Origin: JASJHI01 sp965371355 | GTDB lineage: Bacteria; Actinomycetota; Acidimicrobiia; Acidimicrobiales; Ilumatobacteraceae | DNA: 13,644 nucleotides | Assembly: GCA_965371355.1 (NCBI GenBank) | Contig: CBDUYD010000077.1 | Coordinates: 1 to 13,644, forward strand | Direction: 5' to 3' | Shown: in pieces, positions 5,706 through 12,250 of the stretch | How positions within the stretch are numbered: position 1 is the first letter of the stretch | Layout: each line of letters begins with the position of its first letter | Program-made: the position numbers and the translations under genes | Notes under the pieces: model-generated | Databases searched by the model: none | What the model was told of the DNA's origin: nothing | Seen by the model: the letters and a program-made list of their open reading frames with translations, nothing else

Positions 5706-6197
5706 ATGCCAACGTACGTGTACAAGTTCGTCGACAGCGGCGAAACGATCGAGGTCCGACAATCGTTCGCCGACGACACGCTGACCGAGGCCGCGCATCC
5801 GGCCTCGGGCGAGATCATGCCGGTCAAGAAGGTGTTCCAACCCGTCGGGGTCACGTTCAAGGGCAGCGGGTTCTTCAAGACCGACAACCGCGACTCGAAG
5901 TCGTCCGGTGAGCGTTCATCGGCGACCTCCGACGGAGGGGCCACGTCGAAGACCGACGGCTCGGGATCGGGATCATCGTCGAGCGACGGTGGCTCCGGTG
6001 ACTCCACATCGAAAGACTCCTCCGGCGGTTCCACGGGGTCAGGATCAGGATCGGGAGCCGGATCAGGATCGGGATCGGGATCGGGAGCCGGATCGGGATC
6101 GGGATCGGGATCAGGATCAGGATCAGGATCTGGATCTGGATCCGGGTCGGGATCGGCCTCCGGTTCGAAGTCGTCGTCGGCGGCTTCGTCCGACTGA
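5706..6197 (+). CDS. FmdB-family protein lacking all zinc cysteines, with Gly-Ser-rich disordered tail (Ruc-like)
   Basis: The first 62 residues align by eye with FmdB-type zinc ribbons: MPTYVYKF at the start, QSFADDTLT in the middle, then VFQPVGVTFKGSGFFKTDNR. In ordinary members two Cys-x2-Cys pairs bind zinc, near residues 8/11 and 31/34. Here they read F8-S11 and a stretch HPASGE, and the whole 163-residue protein contains no Cys. Residues 63-163 are Ser, Gly, Asp and Thr only for long runs, ending in about 40 residues of Gly-Ser, certainly disordered. M. tuberculosis Rv0991c (Ruc), a redox-regulated chaperone of this family encoded next to galU, also has a disordered tail, but its redox control depends on the cysteines. 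The gene is divergent from galU and lies 11 nt before mtnP. Function is unknown; a redox-blind chaperone is one guess. Confidence 0.85.
   Translation: MPTYVYKFVDSGETIEVRQSFADDTLTEAAHPASGEIMPVKKVFQPVGVTFKGSGFFKTDNRDSKSSGERSSATSDGGATSKTDGSGSGSSSSDGGSGDSTSKDSSGGSTGSGSGSGAGSGSGSGSGAGSGSGSGSGSGSGSGSGSGSGSASGSKSSSAASSD
6037..6157 (+). repeat. GGATCN hexanucleotide repeat coding for the Gly-Ser tail
   Basis: About twenty near-identical hexamers (mostly GGATCG and GGATCA, some GGATCT or GGAGCC) run in register with the reading frame, giving Gly-Ser pairs with two Gly-Ala interruptions. Gains or losses of a unit keep the frame, so only tail length should vary. The tract also packs nearly twenty GATC sites into 120 bp. 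Its opposite strand is open and would encode Asp-Pro repeats, with no sign of being a gene. Confidence 0.9.
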
Positions 6198-6208
6198 GCA
6201 ACTTCTCG

Positions 6209-7018
6209 ATGCTCGTCCCGACCGCCGACATCGCCTCCGAGCTCCGGGCCGAGATCGCCGTCATCGGCGGCTCCGGCTTTTACGAGTACCTCGACGATGC
6301 GGTCGACGTCGAGATCGATACCCCGTTCGGACCTGCCGCGGCGCCGATCGCCGTCGGCGAGCTCGAGGGGCGGCGCGTCGCGTTTCTCGCGCGGCACGGG
6401 CGCGATCACGAATTCGCCGCCCATCGCGTTCCGTTCAGAGCCAACCTGTGGGCGCTCGCCTCGCTCGATGTCCGGTCGATCGTCGCTCCGTGCTCGGTCG
6501 GGTCGCTGCGGCCCGATCTGCACCCGGGCGAACTCATCGTCCTCGACCAGCTCGTCGATCGCACATCCGGTCGCGCCCGGACATTCCACGACGTCGGCGC
6601 CGCCGACGGGCTCCCCGGGTCCGACGGTCCGGTACACCACCAGTCGTTCGCCGACCCCTACGACCCCGACGTCCGTCGGGCACTGATCGACGCGGGCTCG
6701 TCGCTCGCCGACGTCACGGTCCTCGACGGCGGCACGATGGTCGTCATCGACGGACCACGGTTCTCGACCCGCGCCGAGAGCCGGTGGTATCGCTCGATGG
6801 GCTGGGACGCGGTCAACATGACGGGCGCCCCCGAAGCGGCGCTCGCCGCCGAGGTCGGGATCCCCTACGCCTCGGTGGCGCTGGTCACCGACTACGACGC
6901 GGGTATCGACGGCCACGAGCCCGTTACCCTCGAGGCCGTGCTCGAGACGCTGAGCCAGAACGTGGGCAGCGTGCGACGTCTGATCGCCGCCTCCCTCGCC
7001 GATCTCCCCCGCCGCTGA
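6209..7018 (+). CDS. mtnP: S-methyl-5'-thioadenosine phosphorylase
   Basis: The enzyme splits methylthioadenosine, a by-product of polyamine and other SAM-using reactions, with phosphate into adenine and methylthioribose-1-phosphate. The 269 residues show the phosphate-binding GGSGFY (20-25), RHGRDH (62-67), HRVPFRANLWAL (72-83), PCSVGSLRP (94-102), IDGPRFSTRAES (180-191) and NMTGAPEA (203-210), all typical of the trimeric PNP/MTAP family. VTDYD (226-230) places Asp at the base-binding site, as in MTAP enzymes that take 6-aminopurines; purine nucleoside phosphorylases of this family usually have Asn there. The ATG at 6209 is 11 nt after the FmdB-like stop, so the two are probably co-transcribed. 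I recall the FmdB / MTAP / SAF order from other actinobacteria. The exact substrate range is not settled by sequence. Confidence 0.9.
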   Translation: MLVPTADIASELRAEIAVIGGSGFYEYLDDAVDVEIDTPFGPAAAPIAVGELEGRRVAFLARHGRDHEFAAHRVPFRANLWALASLDVRSIVAPCSVGSLRPDLHPGELIVLDQLVDRTSGRARTFHDVGAADGLPGSDGPVHHQSFADPYDPDVRRALIDAGSSLADVTVLDGGTMVVIDGPRFSTRAESRWYRSMGWDAVNMTGAPEAALAAEVGIPYASVALVTDYDAGIDGHEPVTLEAVLETLSQNVGSVRRLIAASLADLPRR

Positions 7019-7077
7019 CAGCCCGAGCTGACGCACCCGAGCTCACCGGCTCCCGGACGACCCCGCACGCCGGCCGG

Positions 7078-7083
7078 TACGCT
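7078..7083 (+). promoter_or_regulatory. Candidate -10 box for the SAF-domain gene (TACGCT)
   Basis: TACGCT lies 53 nt before ATG 7137, in the 118-nt gap after mtnP. It would give a leader of about 47 nt that contains the clear Shine-Dalgarno GAGGAG at 7126-7131. A -35 is not obvious. The gene may also be read through from mtnP. Confidence 0.35.
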
Positions 7084-7125
7084 TCGTCCACCGACTCCCT
7101 CCTCCGACGATCGTTCGAATCCTCC

Positions 7126-7131
7126 GAGGAG
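7126..7131 (+). promoter_or_regulatory. Shine-Dalgarno GAGGAG of the SAF-domain gene
   Basis: GAGGAG stands 5 nt before ATG 7137 and fixes that start. It is one of the few strong ribosome-binding sites in the window, in contrast to the many starts here that have none and carry a TANNNT box instead. Confidence 0.7.
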
Positions 7132-7136
7132 TCACC

Positions 7137-7709
7137 ATGCACATCATGGTCCGAGCGCGGGTGTTCCTCGCCCGACACCCGCTCTGGTACTGGCTCGCGG
7201 TCGCCGCGCTGGCGGTCGCCGTTGCACTCATCGCGCGAGACCGCTTCGCCGCGGTCGATCGCACGCGGGATCGGTGGGGCACGCCGGTTGCGGTCGTCGT
7301 CGCCGACGTCGACCACGAACCCGGCGACGAGCTGCGGGTGTCGACGATCCGACTGCCATCGGCAGCGGTGCCCGCGAGCGCGCTCGCTGAGCTGCCACCC
7401 TCCCCACGCCTGCGCCAGCGCGTCGCGGCGGGCGAGATTCTCGTCGCCACCGACATCGCCACGTCCGATGGGCCTGCCGCGCGCGCCGCACACGGCACGG
7501 TCGTGGTCGGCCTGATCGATCCGACGGCGCCGGTCGCCGAGATCGGGATCCCCGTGCAGGTGGTGGCCGAGGGTGTCGTACTGGCCGAGAGCGGCACGAT
7601 CGTCGAGCTCGTCGAGGATGTCGTGTACGTCGCGGTCGAAGCCGACCGCGGCGCCGTGGTGGCCGCAGCCGCACAACAGCGGCTGGCGACGCTGATCTTC
7701 CTCCCGTGA
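7137..7709 (+). CDS. SAF-domain membrane-anchored protein (CpaB/FlgA-like fold)
   Basis: The 190-residue protein has a short basic N-terminus, one hydrophobic helix (about 16-34) and then an SAF-type domain. The region TPVAVVVADVDHEPGDELRV (about 49-68), followed by IRLPSAAVPASAL and AAGEILVATDIA, is the characteristic pattern of SAF domains in CpaB (Flp pilus) and FlgA proteins. The rest (about 113-190) is a second small beta-rich region ending VAAAAQQRLATLIFLP. The topology suggests an anchored protein with its domain outside the membrane. No pilus, secretion or flagellar gene accompanies it. I recall orphan SAF genes next to FmdB and MTAP in other actinobacteria, so the location looks conserved, but its function is unknown. 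It converges with uppP. Confidence 0.8.
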   Translation: MHIMVRARVFLARHPLWYWLAVAALAVAVALIARDRFAAVDRTRDRWGTPVAVVVADVDHEPGDELRVSTIRLPSAAVPASALAELPPSPRLRQRVAAGEILVATDIATSDGPAARAAHGTVVVGLIDPTAPVAEIGIPVQVVAEGVVLAESGTIVELVEDVVYVAVEADRGAVVAAAAQQRLATLIFLP

Positions 7710-7741
7710 CCGCGACGCCCGATGCGGCCACGACCGGGGCG

Positions 7742-7765
7742 CAGCTCCGCGGGCACAGCTCCGCG
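7742..7765. repeat. 10-bp direct repeat CAGCTCCGCG in the convergent gap
   Basis: CAGCTCCGCG occurs at 7742-7751 and 7756-7765, between the stops of the SAF gene and uppP. Part of the two copies can also pair (CGCGG 7748-7752 with CCGCG 7761-7765) as a weak 5-bp hairpin. The gap 7710-7774 shows no other terminator, so this may serve as one, though the evidence is thin. Confidence 0.4.
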
Positions 7766-7774
7766 ACGCCGATC

Positions 7775-8605
7775 TCAGCGCAAGCCGGTGGCGGCGATCG
7801 CGAGCACGACGATGCCGAGTCCGATCCGGTACCACACGAACGGCATCAGGCTGTGCGTGCGCACGAGCCGTAGCGTTCCCCACACGGCGATCCATCCGGC
7901 GATGGCCGACGTGATCACACCGACGATCATCGGCCCGATCAGCTCTCCGGGGATGCCGTCACGGGCGGCCCCGAAGCTCGTGTACACCACCGCGCCAGCG
8001 ATCACGGGCAGCGACATCAAGAAGCTGATCCTCACCGCAGCGTCGCGATCGAACCCGCCGAAGCGCGCCGCCGACATCGTGATGCCCGACCTCGACGTAC
8101 CCGGGTTGAGGGCGAGTGCCTGCGCGGCGCCGATGGTCAACGCGTCGCGGGTATCGAAGTCGTCGATCTTGCGCGTGCCGTTCGTGTGGTCGGCCCATCC
8201 GAGGATGATGCCGAAGAAGATCAACGACACACCGATGATGACGGGGGTCCCCAGCTTCTCGTCGATCACATCGGCGAACAGCGCTCCGACCACCGCGGCG
8301 GGCACCGTCGCGAGCAGCAGCAGCCACCCCAGACGGCCCTCCGGGGTCGGCGGACGATCTCGTCGGAACACGAGACTCAGGCCGTCGCGCACGTATACGA
8401 CGACGTCACGCCAGAAGTACCCGAGCACGGCGATGAACGTGCCGATGTGCAGCGCGACGTCGAACGTCTGCTGCACGGAGGTGTCATCGAAGTCGTTCCA
8501 CTCGAAGAGCCAGGGCACGAGGATGAGGTGGCCGCTCGACGAGATCGGCAGGAACTCGGTCAAACCTTGGACGATGCCGAGGATGATCGCGTGGTAGAGC
8601 GGCAT
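7775..8605 (-). CDS. uppP: Undecaprenyl-diphosphatase UppP (BacA)
   Basis: UppP removes a phosphate from undecaprenyl pyrophosphate at the membrane, recycling the lipid carrier of peptidoglycan and other envelope polymers; extra copies give bacitracin resistance. The 276 residues form a polytopic membrane protein. The first signature is GIVQGLTEFLPISSSGHL (10-27), with Q13, E17, S23 and H26. The second is ALNPGTSRSG (165-174), with R172, known to be needed in the E. coli enzyme. Length and hydrophobic pattern are normal. ATG 8605 follows the PHP gene by 10 nt, so it is the last gene of the tldD-tldE-PHP-uppP run. No strong ribosome-binding site is seen and translation is probably coupled. Confidence 0.97.
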   Translation of the reverse strand: MPLYHAIILGIVQGLTEFLPISSSGHLILVPWLFEWNDFDDTSVQQTFDVALHIGTFIAVLGYFWRDVVVYVRDGLSLVFRRDRPPTPEGRLGWLLLLATVPAAVVGALFADVIDEKLGTPVIIGVSLIFFGIILGWADHTNGTRKIDDFDTRDALTIGAAQALALNPGTSRSGITMSAARFGGFDRDAAVRISFLMSLPVIAGAVVYTSFGAARDGIPGELIGPMIVGVITSAIAGWIAVWGTLRLVRTHSLMPFVWYRIGLGIVVLAIAATGLR

Positions 8606-8615
8606 GGTGGAACGG

Positions 8616-9350
8616 TCAGGACCGTGACGTCAATCGGGACGTCGATCGGGACGTCGACGGTACGATCCGCGGCGACCACGGTCGTGGTTCGTCCCAGTGG
8701 TGGCCGATGATGCGCCCCGCGGCGAGGTGGGCGATGAACTCGGCGGGGGTCGCGAAGTCGGGCATGTCGACGCACGCCGCGCCGATCGCGTCGGGGACGT
8801 GTGCATCGCTCCCCGCGCCCGGGGCGAGTCCGAACTCGTCGGCGAACTCGCGAGCGCGGGCGTTGAGGCTGGCGAGCGAGGTCTTCGAGTTGAGCACCTC
8901 GACCGCGTCGATCAGCCCGCGCCGGGCGAGGTCGTAGAGCGCCGACTCTCCGAGGTTGCGGCGCATCGGGTCGAACGGGTGCGGTACGTAGACGACCCCG
9001 CCCTGTGCCCTGATCAGCTCGGCCACCTCGACCGGATTCGCACCCGCCGGCAGCCGCTCGTTCAAGAAGAGCCCGATCAGCTCGCCTGCCGACGTGCGCA
9101 GCTCTTCGCCGACGATGACCCGGCACCCCACCGCGTCGGCAACCTCGTTCGCGCCGGCGATCGCATTGTGGTCGGTGATGCACACCACATCGACCCCCGA
9201 TTCGTCCACCGCCGTGACCAGTTCGTCGACCGTCGTCGTCGAATCGCCGCTCCACATCGTGTGCGAGTGCATGTCGACGCGAACGAACCCGTCTGGAACC
9301 TCGTCGGCGAGATGTGGGTGCCGCTCGAGCGCGGAGGGCGACGGCGCCAC
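8616..9350 (-). CDS. PHP-domain metal-dependent phosphoesterase
   Basis: The 244-residue protein holds a complete PHP metal site: HxH at H28 and H30, TDH at D60-H61, Glu at 82-83, PHPFD with H124, and GSDAH with D182 and H184. Members of this stand-alone type include nucleotide or oligonucleotide phosphatases and histidinol-phosphatase relatives; the substrate cannot be told here. It is soluble and cytosolic. GTG 9350 begins one base after the tldE stop, so translation is coupled. The last dozen residues (PSTSRSTSRLTSRS) are encoded by a 12-bp tandem repeat and fall beyond the catalytic core, so they look like a late extension. Confidence 0.92.
   Translation of the reverse strand: MAPSPSALERHPHLADEVPDGFVRVDMHSHTMWSGDSTTTVDELVTAVDESGVDVVCITDHNAIAGANEVADAVGCRVIVGEELRTSAGELIGLFLNERLPAGANPVEVAELIRAQGGVVYVPHPFDPMRRNLGESALYDLARRGLIDAVEVLNSKTSLASLNARAREFADEFGLAPGAGSDAHVPDAIGAACVDMPDFATPAEFIAHLAAGRIIGHHWDEPRPWSPRIVPSTSRSTSRLTSRS
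8627..8662. repeat. Three copies of a 12-bp unit in the 3' end of the PHP gene
   Basis: GACGTCAATCGG (8627-8638), GACGTCGATCGG (8639-8650) and a diverged GACGTCGACGGT (8651-8662) are in tandem, each with a GACGTC site. They encode the Ser-Thr-Ser-Arg-like tail of the PHP protein. Twelve bp keeps the frame, so the tail could lengthen or shorten harmlessly. Confidence 0.8.
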
Positions 9351-9351
9351 G

Positions 9352-10743
9352 TCAGGTGCCCGACATGGTGATGTCCTCGATCACCAGGCTCATGCCCGCC
9401 GCGCTCATCGGCAGCCAGTCGATATCGGAGCCGACCTCGGTGATGTCCTGCAACATCCGCTGCAGGGTCGAAGCGATCGTGATCTCGCGAACGGGAGCCC
9501 CCAGCGTGCCGTGGCTGATGAGCAGGCCGGCGGCGCCGGTCGAGAAGTCGCCGCTGATCGGATTGACACCGGAGTGCAGGCCCTGCACCGACTGGACGAG
9601 CAGGCCGTCGTCGACGCCCGAGATCAGATCGTCCTGGCCGCGCTCGCCGGGCACGAGCGACAGCGCCAGGCAGCCGACGCCGGGAGTGCCGGCGAACCCG
9701 CCCCTCGTGGCGTTCCCTGTCGACACCGTGTCGGCGCGACGCGCCGAGTACGAATTGTGCACGAACCGCTGCAGCACCCCGCCCTCGATGAGCACGTTGC
9801 GTCGCGCGGCGAGCCCTTCACCGTCGACATCGGTCGCGGTGTAGGCCAACGGATTGGTCGGATCGTCGACGAGGGTGACGACACCGGAAGCGACCGATTC
9901 ACCGAGACGATCGCGGAACAGCGAACGCCCCTTGACAACGGCTTCGCCATTGAGGGTCGAGGAGATCACGGCGAGGAACTGGGCGGTCACGAACGGGTCG
10001 AGTACGACGGTGACACGACCGCTCGGCGGCTGGGTGGCACCGAGCAGCCGAGTGGCCCGGTCGGCGGCGTCGCGGGCCGCCTTGTCGAGATCGAACTCGT
10101 CGGGCGAACGCCCGACCGAGAAGCCGAAGCCGGTCTGTGTCTCCGCGTCGTCCCCGCTGCCCTCGTCGGCGAGCGTCGAGACCGAGACGTAGCAACCGTT
10201 CTCGCGACCGGACTGGCGGATCCCGGTCGTCGTCGCGACCGCCGACTCACCCCACGCGTCGGCGTAGTTCGAGTCGTCGACACGAACCCGCGGGTCGGCT
10301 CCCGAAGCGAGCTTCTCGAGTTTCTTCGCGAGGTCGATCTTGTCGTCTGTCGGATAGTCGGCGAGACCCTCGTTCCACAGCGACTGCTCGGTGACGGCGA
10401 CACCGTCGGGCTCGGCGAGCGCCGCGAACTCGTCGATGGTGCCGAAGCGCACGTTGTCGCGGGCCTCATCGAGCACCTCGGCGATCGCCGACTCGTCGAG
10501 GGTCGCAGCGTACGCGAAGCCGGTGCGACCCTCACCGATGATCCTGATGCCGACACCCTCGCTCTGCGCGGACACGAAGTGTTCGACGTCGCCCTCGTAG
10601 ACCCGCACGTCGGTCTCGCCGCCGCGCATCACGAATGCCTCGACCTGTTCGCCTGCACGGACCTGATCGATGACGCGATCGGCGATCGCCTGCAGTTCCG
10701 CCCGCGAGTCAGCCGGTGCCGATCCCGGCGATGGGTGGGTCAT
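9352..10743 (-). CDS. pmbA: TldE/PmbA, non-catalytic partner of the TldD metalloprotease
   Basis: TldD and TldE form a heterodimeric zinc protease that degrades unfolded peptides and matures some peptide antibiotics and toxins in E. coli. This 463-residue protein has the TldE pattern: SEGVGIRII near 62, LFRDRLGESVAS, DDPTNPLAYTATDVDGEG, RRNVLIEGGVLQRFVHNSYS, STGNATRGGF, and GVNPISGDFSTGAAGLLI with VREITIAST near the C-terminus. It lacks HExxxH, as expected for the partner subunit. Its ATG overlaps the tldD stop by 4 nt (ATGA, 10743-10740), so the two are made in equal amounts by coupled translation. Confidence 0.95.
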   Translation of the reverse strand: MTHPSPGSAPADSRAELQAIADRVIDQVRAGEQVEAFVMRGGETDVRVYEGDVEHFVSAQSEGVGIRIIGEGRTGFAYAATLDESAIAEVLDEARDNVRFGTIDEFAALAEPDGVAVTEQSLWNEGLADYPTDDKIDLAKKLEKLASGADPRVRVDDSNYADAWGESAVATTTGIRQSGRENGCYVSVSTLADEGSGDDAETQTGFGFSVGRSPDEFDLDKAARDAADRATRLLGATQPPSGRVTVVLDPFVTAQFLAVISSTLNGEAVVKGRSLFRDRLGESVASGVVTLVDDPTNPLAYTATDVDGEGLAARRNVLIEGGVLQRFVHNSYSARRADTVSTGNATRGGFAGTPGVGCLALSLVPGERGQDDLISGVDDGLLVQSVQGLHSGVNPISGDFSTGAAGLLISHGTLGAPVREITIASTLQRMLQDITEVGSDIDWLPMSAAGMSLVIEDITMSGT

Positions 10744-12131
10744 GTCGCCGTACCACCGACCGTGAGCGACTTCACGCGCAGCGTCGGCTGACCGTCACCG
10801 ACGGGGACACCCTGGCCATCCTTGCCACAGGTGCCCGGGCTACCCATCGCGAAGTCATTGCCGAGCATGTCGATGTCGTTGAGTACCTTCGGGCCGTTGC
10901 CGATCAGGTTGCCGTCGCGCAGCGGCTCGGTGATCTTGCCGTTCTCGATCAGGTAGGCCTCGGTCATGCCGAAGACGAAGTCGCCCGACGCCGTGTTGAC
11001 GCTGCCACCGCCGAGCTTCGCGACGTATACGCCGTTCGCCGTCGACGACACGATGTCGGCGGGATCGTCTGGGCCGTCGAGTACGAACGTGTTGGTCATC
11101 CGCACCATCGGCAGGTGCTGATAGCTCTGCCGGCGGCCATTTCCCGATTGCGGGCGACCGTCTTTGCGCGCCCGCAGATAATCCCACATGTAGTCGGTGA
11201 GAACACCCTCGTCGATCAGAACGTTGCGCTGGGTGATGTGGCCCTCGTCGTCGAACCCGCGGGTCCCCCACTCGCCGCGGATCGTGCCATCGTCGACGAG
11301 TGTGACCAGCGGATTGGCGACCGGTTCGCCGATCTTGCCCGCGTACACGCTCGCCCCCTTCTGGATGTGGTCGGCCTCGAGGCCGTGCCCGCACGCCTCG
11401 TGGAACAGCACCCCACCCGTGCCGCGTTCGATCACGACCGGCATCGCACCCGACGGTGCCGGCCGGGCTCCGAGCTTGGTGATCGCCTGGCGGGCGGCCT
11501 CGCGCGCCATCTCCTCGACGTCGACCGTGTCGAAGACCTCGAAGCCGATCGTGTGGCCCAGGGTCTGATAGCCGGTCTGCATGCCGGTGTCGCCGTCGGC
11601 GACGACGCTGACCCGCAGCAGCGTCCGCACGACATCGTCGTCGGCGAGCACGCCGTCGGTGTTGGCGATCAGCACACGCTTGTGACTATCGCCGTAGCCG
11701 GCCGACACCTGGACGATCTCCGCGCCGGCGGCACGAGCGGCGTCGTCCATCCGTTCGAGCAGCTCGACCTTGCGCGCCTTGGCGATCGAATCGGGATCCT
11801 GCTCGACCGCGTTGGGGCGATGGGGCGGCGCGGGCGTGAGCGCGATCGTGCGAACGCCCCCTCCTCCGCCACGGGCGGCGGCGGCCGCCGCCTCCGCTGC
11901 GGCGATGAGGCCGCGCTCGCCGAGATCGGACGTGTAGGCGAATCCTGTCGTGTCCCCGGCGACGACTCGTATTCCCGCGCCGCGGTCACGTCCGCTCGTG
12001 ACCTGTTCGATCCTCCTGTCGTCGAGGGCCGCAGATGTCGACCGTTTGTCCTCGGCGTACACCTCGGCGAAGTCGGCGCCGGTCGCGAGTGCTCCGCCGA
12101 GTACGCGTTCGAGTGTCTCCTGGTCGATCAC
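10740..12131 (-). CDS. tldD: TldD metalloprotease subunit
   Basis: The catalytic half of the TldD/TldE protease. With the GTG start at 12131 it has 463 residues, the same length as its partner. The zinc motif FHEACGHGLE places HEACGH at 244-249. A conserved Cys lies in the C-terminal GTCGKDGQGVPVGDG (C435). The N-terminus MIDQETLERVLGGALATGAD then matches the family start, and TAGGCT lies 7 nt upstream; the frame is open back to 12248 but the extra residues are unmatched. A run of Ala and Gly (about 78-92) is longer than usual and may be a flexible insert. It heads the operon tldD, tldE, PHP, uppP. No peptide precursor is evident nearby, so a housekeeping role is more likely than a dedicated maturation role. 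Confidence 0.96.
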   Translation of the reverse strand: MIDQETLERVLGGALATGADFAEVYAEDKRSTSAALDDRRIEQVTSGRDRGAGIRVVAGDTTGFAYTSDLGERGLIAAAEAAAAAARGGGGGVRTIALTPAPPHRPNAVEQDPDSIAKARKVELLERMDDAARAAGAEIVQVSAGYGDSHKRVLIANTDGVLADDDVVRTLLRVSVVADGDTGMQTGYQTLGHTIGFEVFDTVDVEEMAREAARQAITKLGARPAPSGAMPVVIERGTGGVLFHEACGHGLEADHIQKGASVYAGKIGEPVANPLVTLVDDGTIRGEWGTRGFDDEGHITQRNVLIDEGVLTDYMWDYLRARKDGRPQSGNGRRQSYQHLPMVRMTNTFVLDGPDDPADIVSSTANGVYVAKLGGGSVNTASGDFVFGMTEAYLIENGKITEPLRDGNLIGNGPKVLNDIDMLGNDFAMGSPGTCGKDGQGVPVGDGQPTLRVKSLTVGGTAT

Positions 12132-12138
12132 CCGGTGG

Positions 12139-12144
12139 AGCCTA
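12139..12144 (-). promoter_or_regulatory. Candidate -10 box for leaderless tldD (TAGGCT)
   Basis: TAGGCT on the - strand ends 7 nt before the tldD GTG; the same hexamer precedes moaA. No Shine-Dalgarno sequence is present, supporting a leaderless start for the four-gene operon. Confidence 0.55.
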
Positions 12145-12236
12145 CGGGAGACGGGCATCACGGAGGCCGAGGGGTGCGCACGCGATCCCCCCAGGTTTCG
12201 GTCGACACGGTCTGGTCGAGATGGCTCGGAACGGGT

Positions 12237-12242
12237 TAGCGT
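12237..12242 (+). promoter_or_regulatory. Candidate -10 box for the leaderless thioesterase gene (TAGCGT)
   Basis: TAGCGT ends 8 nt before GTG 12251. The longer string TAGCGTTGTC is identical to that before the DUF1089 gene at 4110-4119. The 119-nt gap between tldD and this gene therefore holds two divergent candidate promoters, about 93 nt apart. Confidence 0.5.
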
Positions 12243-12250
12243 TGTCAACC

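Noticed and set aside
5680..5712. TTG 5712 as the galU start
   Set aside because: It adds 11 residues without family match and would overlap both the divergent promoter and the start of the FmdB-like gene; GTG 5679 gives the normal GalU N-terminus.
6037..6157. CRISPR array
   Set aside because: The units are contiguous hexamers without spacers and lie in a coding frame.
5273..7036. Long - strand open frame with Asp-Pro repeats opposite the FmdB-like and mtnP genes
   Set aside because: It is the antisense of the GGATCN repeat and of two well-supported genes; it runs into galU in another frame and shows no domain.
7775..12131. Peptide antibiotic (RiPP) cluster around tldD/tldE
   Set aside because: No precursor-like small ORF, modification enzyme or exporter was found beside the operon; TldD/TldE is widespread as a housekeeping protease. 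Kept only as a low-level question in the findings.
9094..12239. Two long + strand open frames opposite tldE and tldD
   Set aside because: The opposite strand carries complete TldD and TldE with all family motifs; the antisense frames are open because GC-rich codons seldom give stops.
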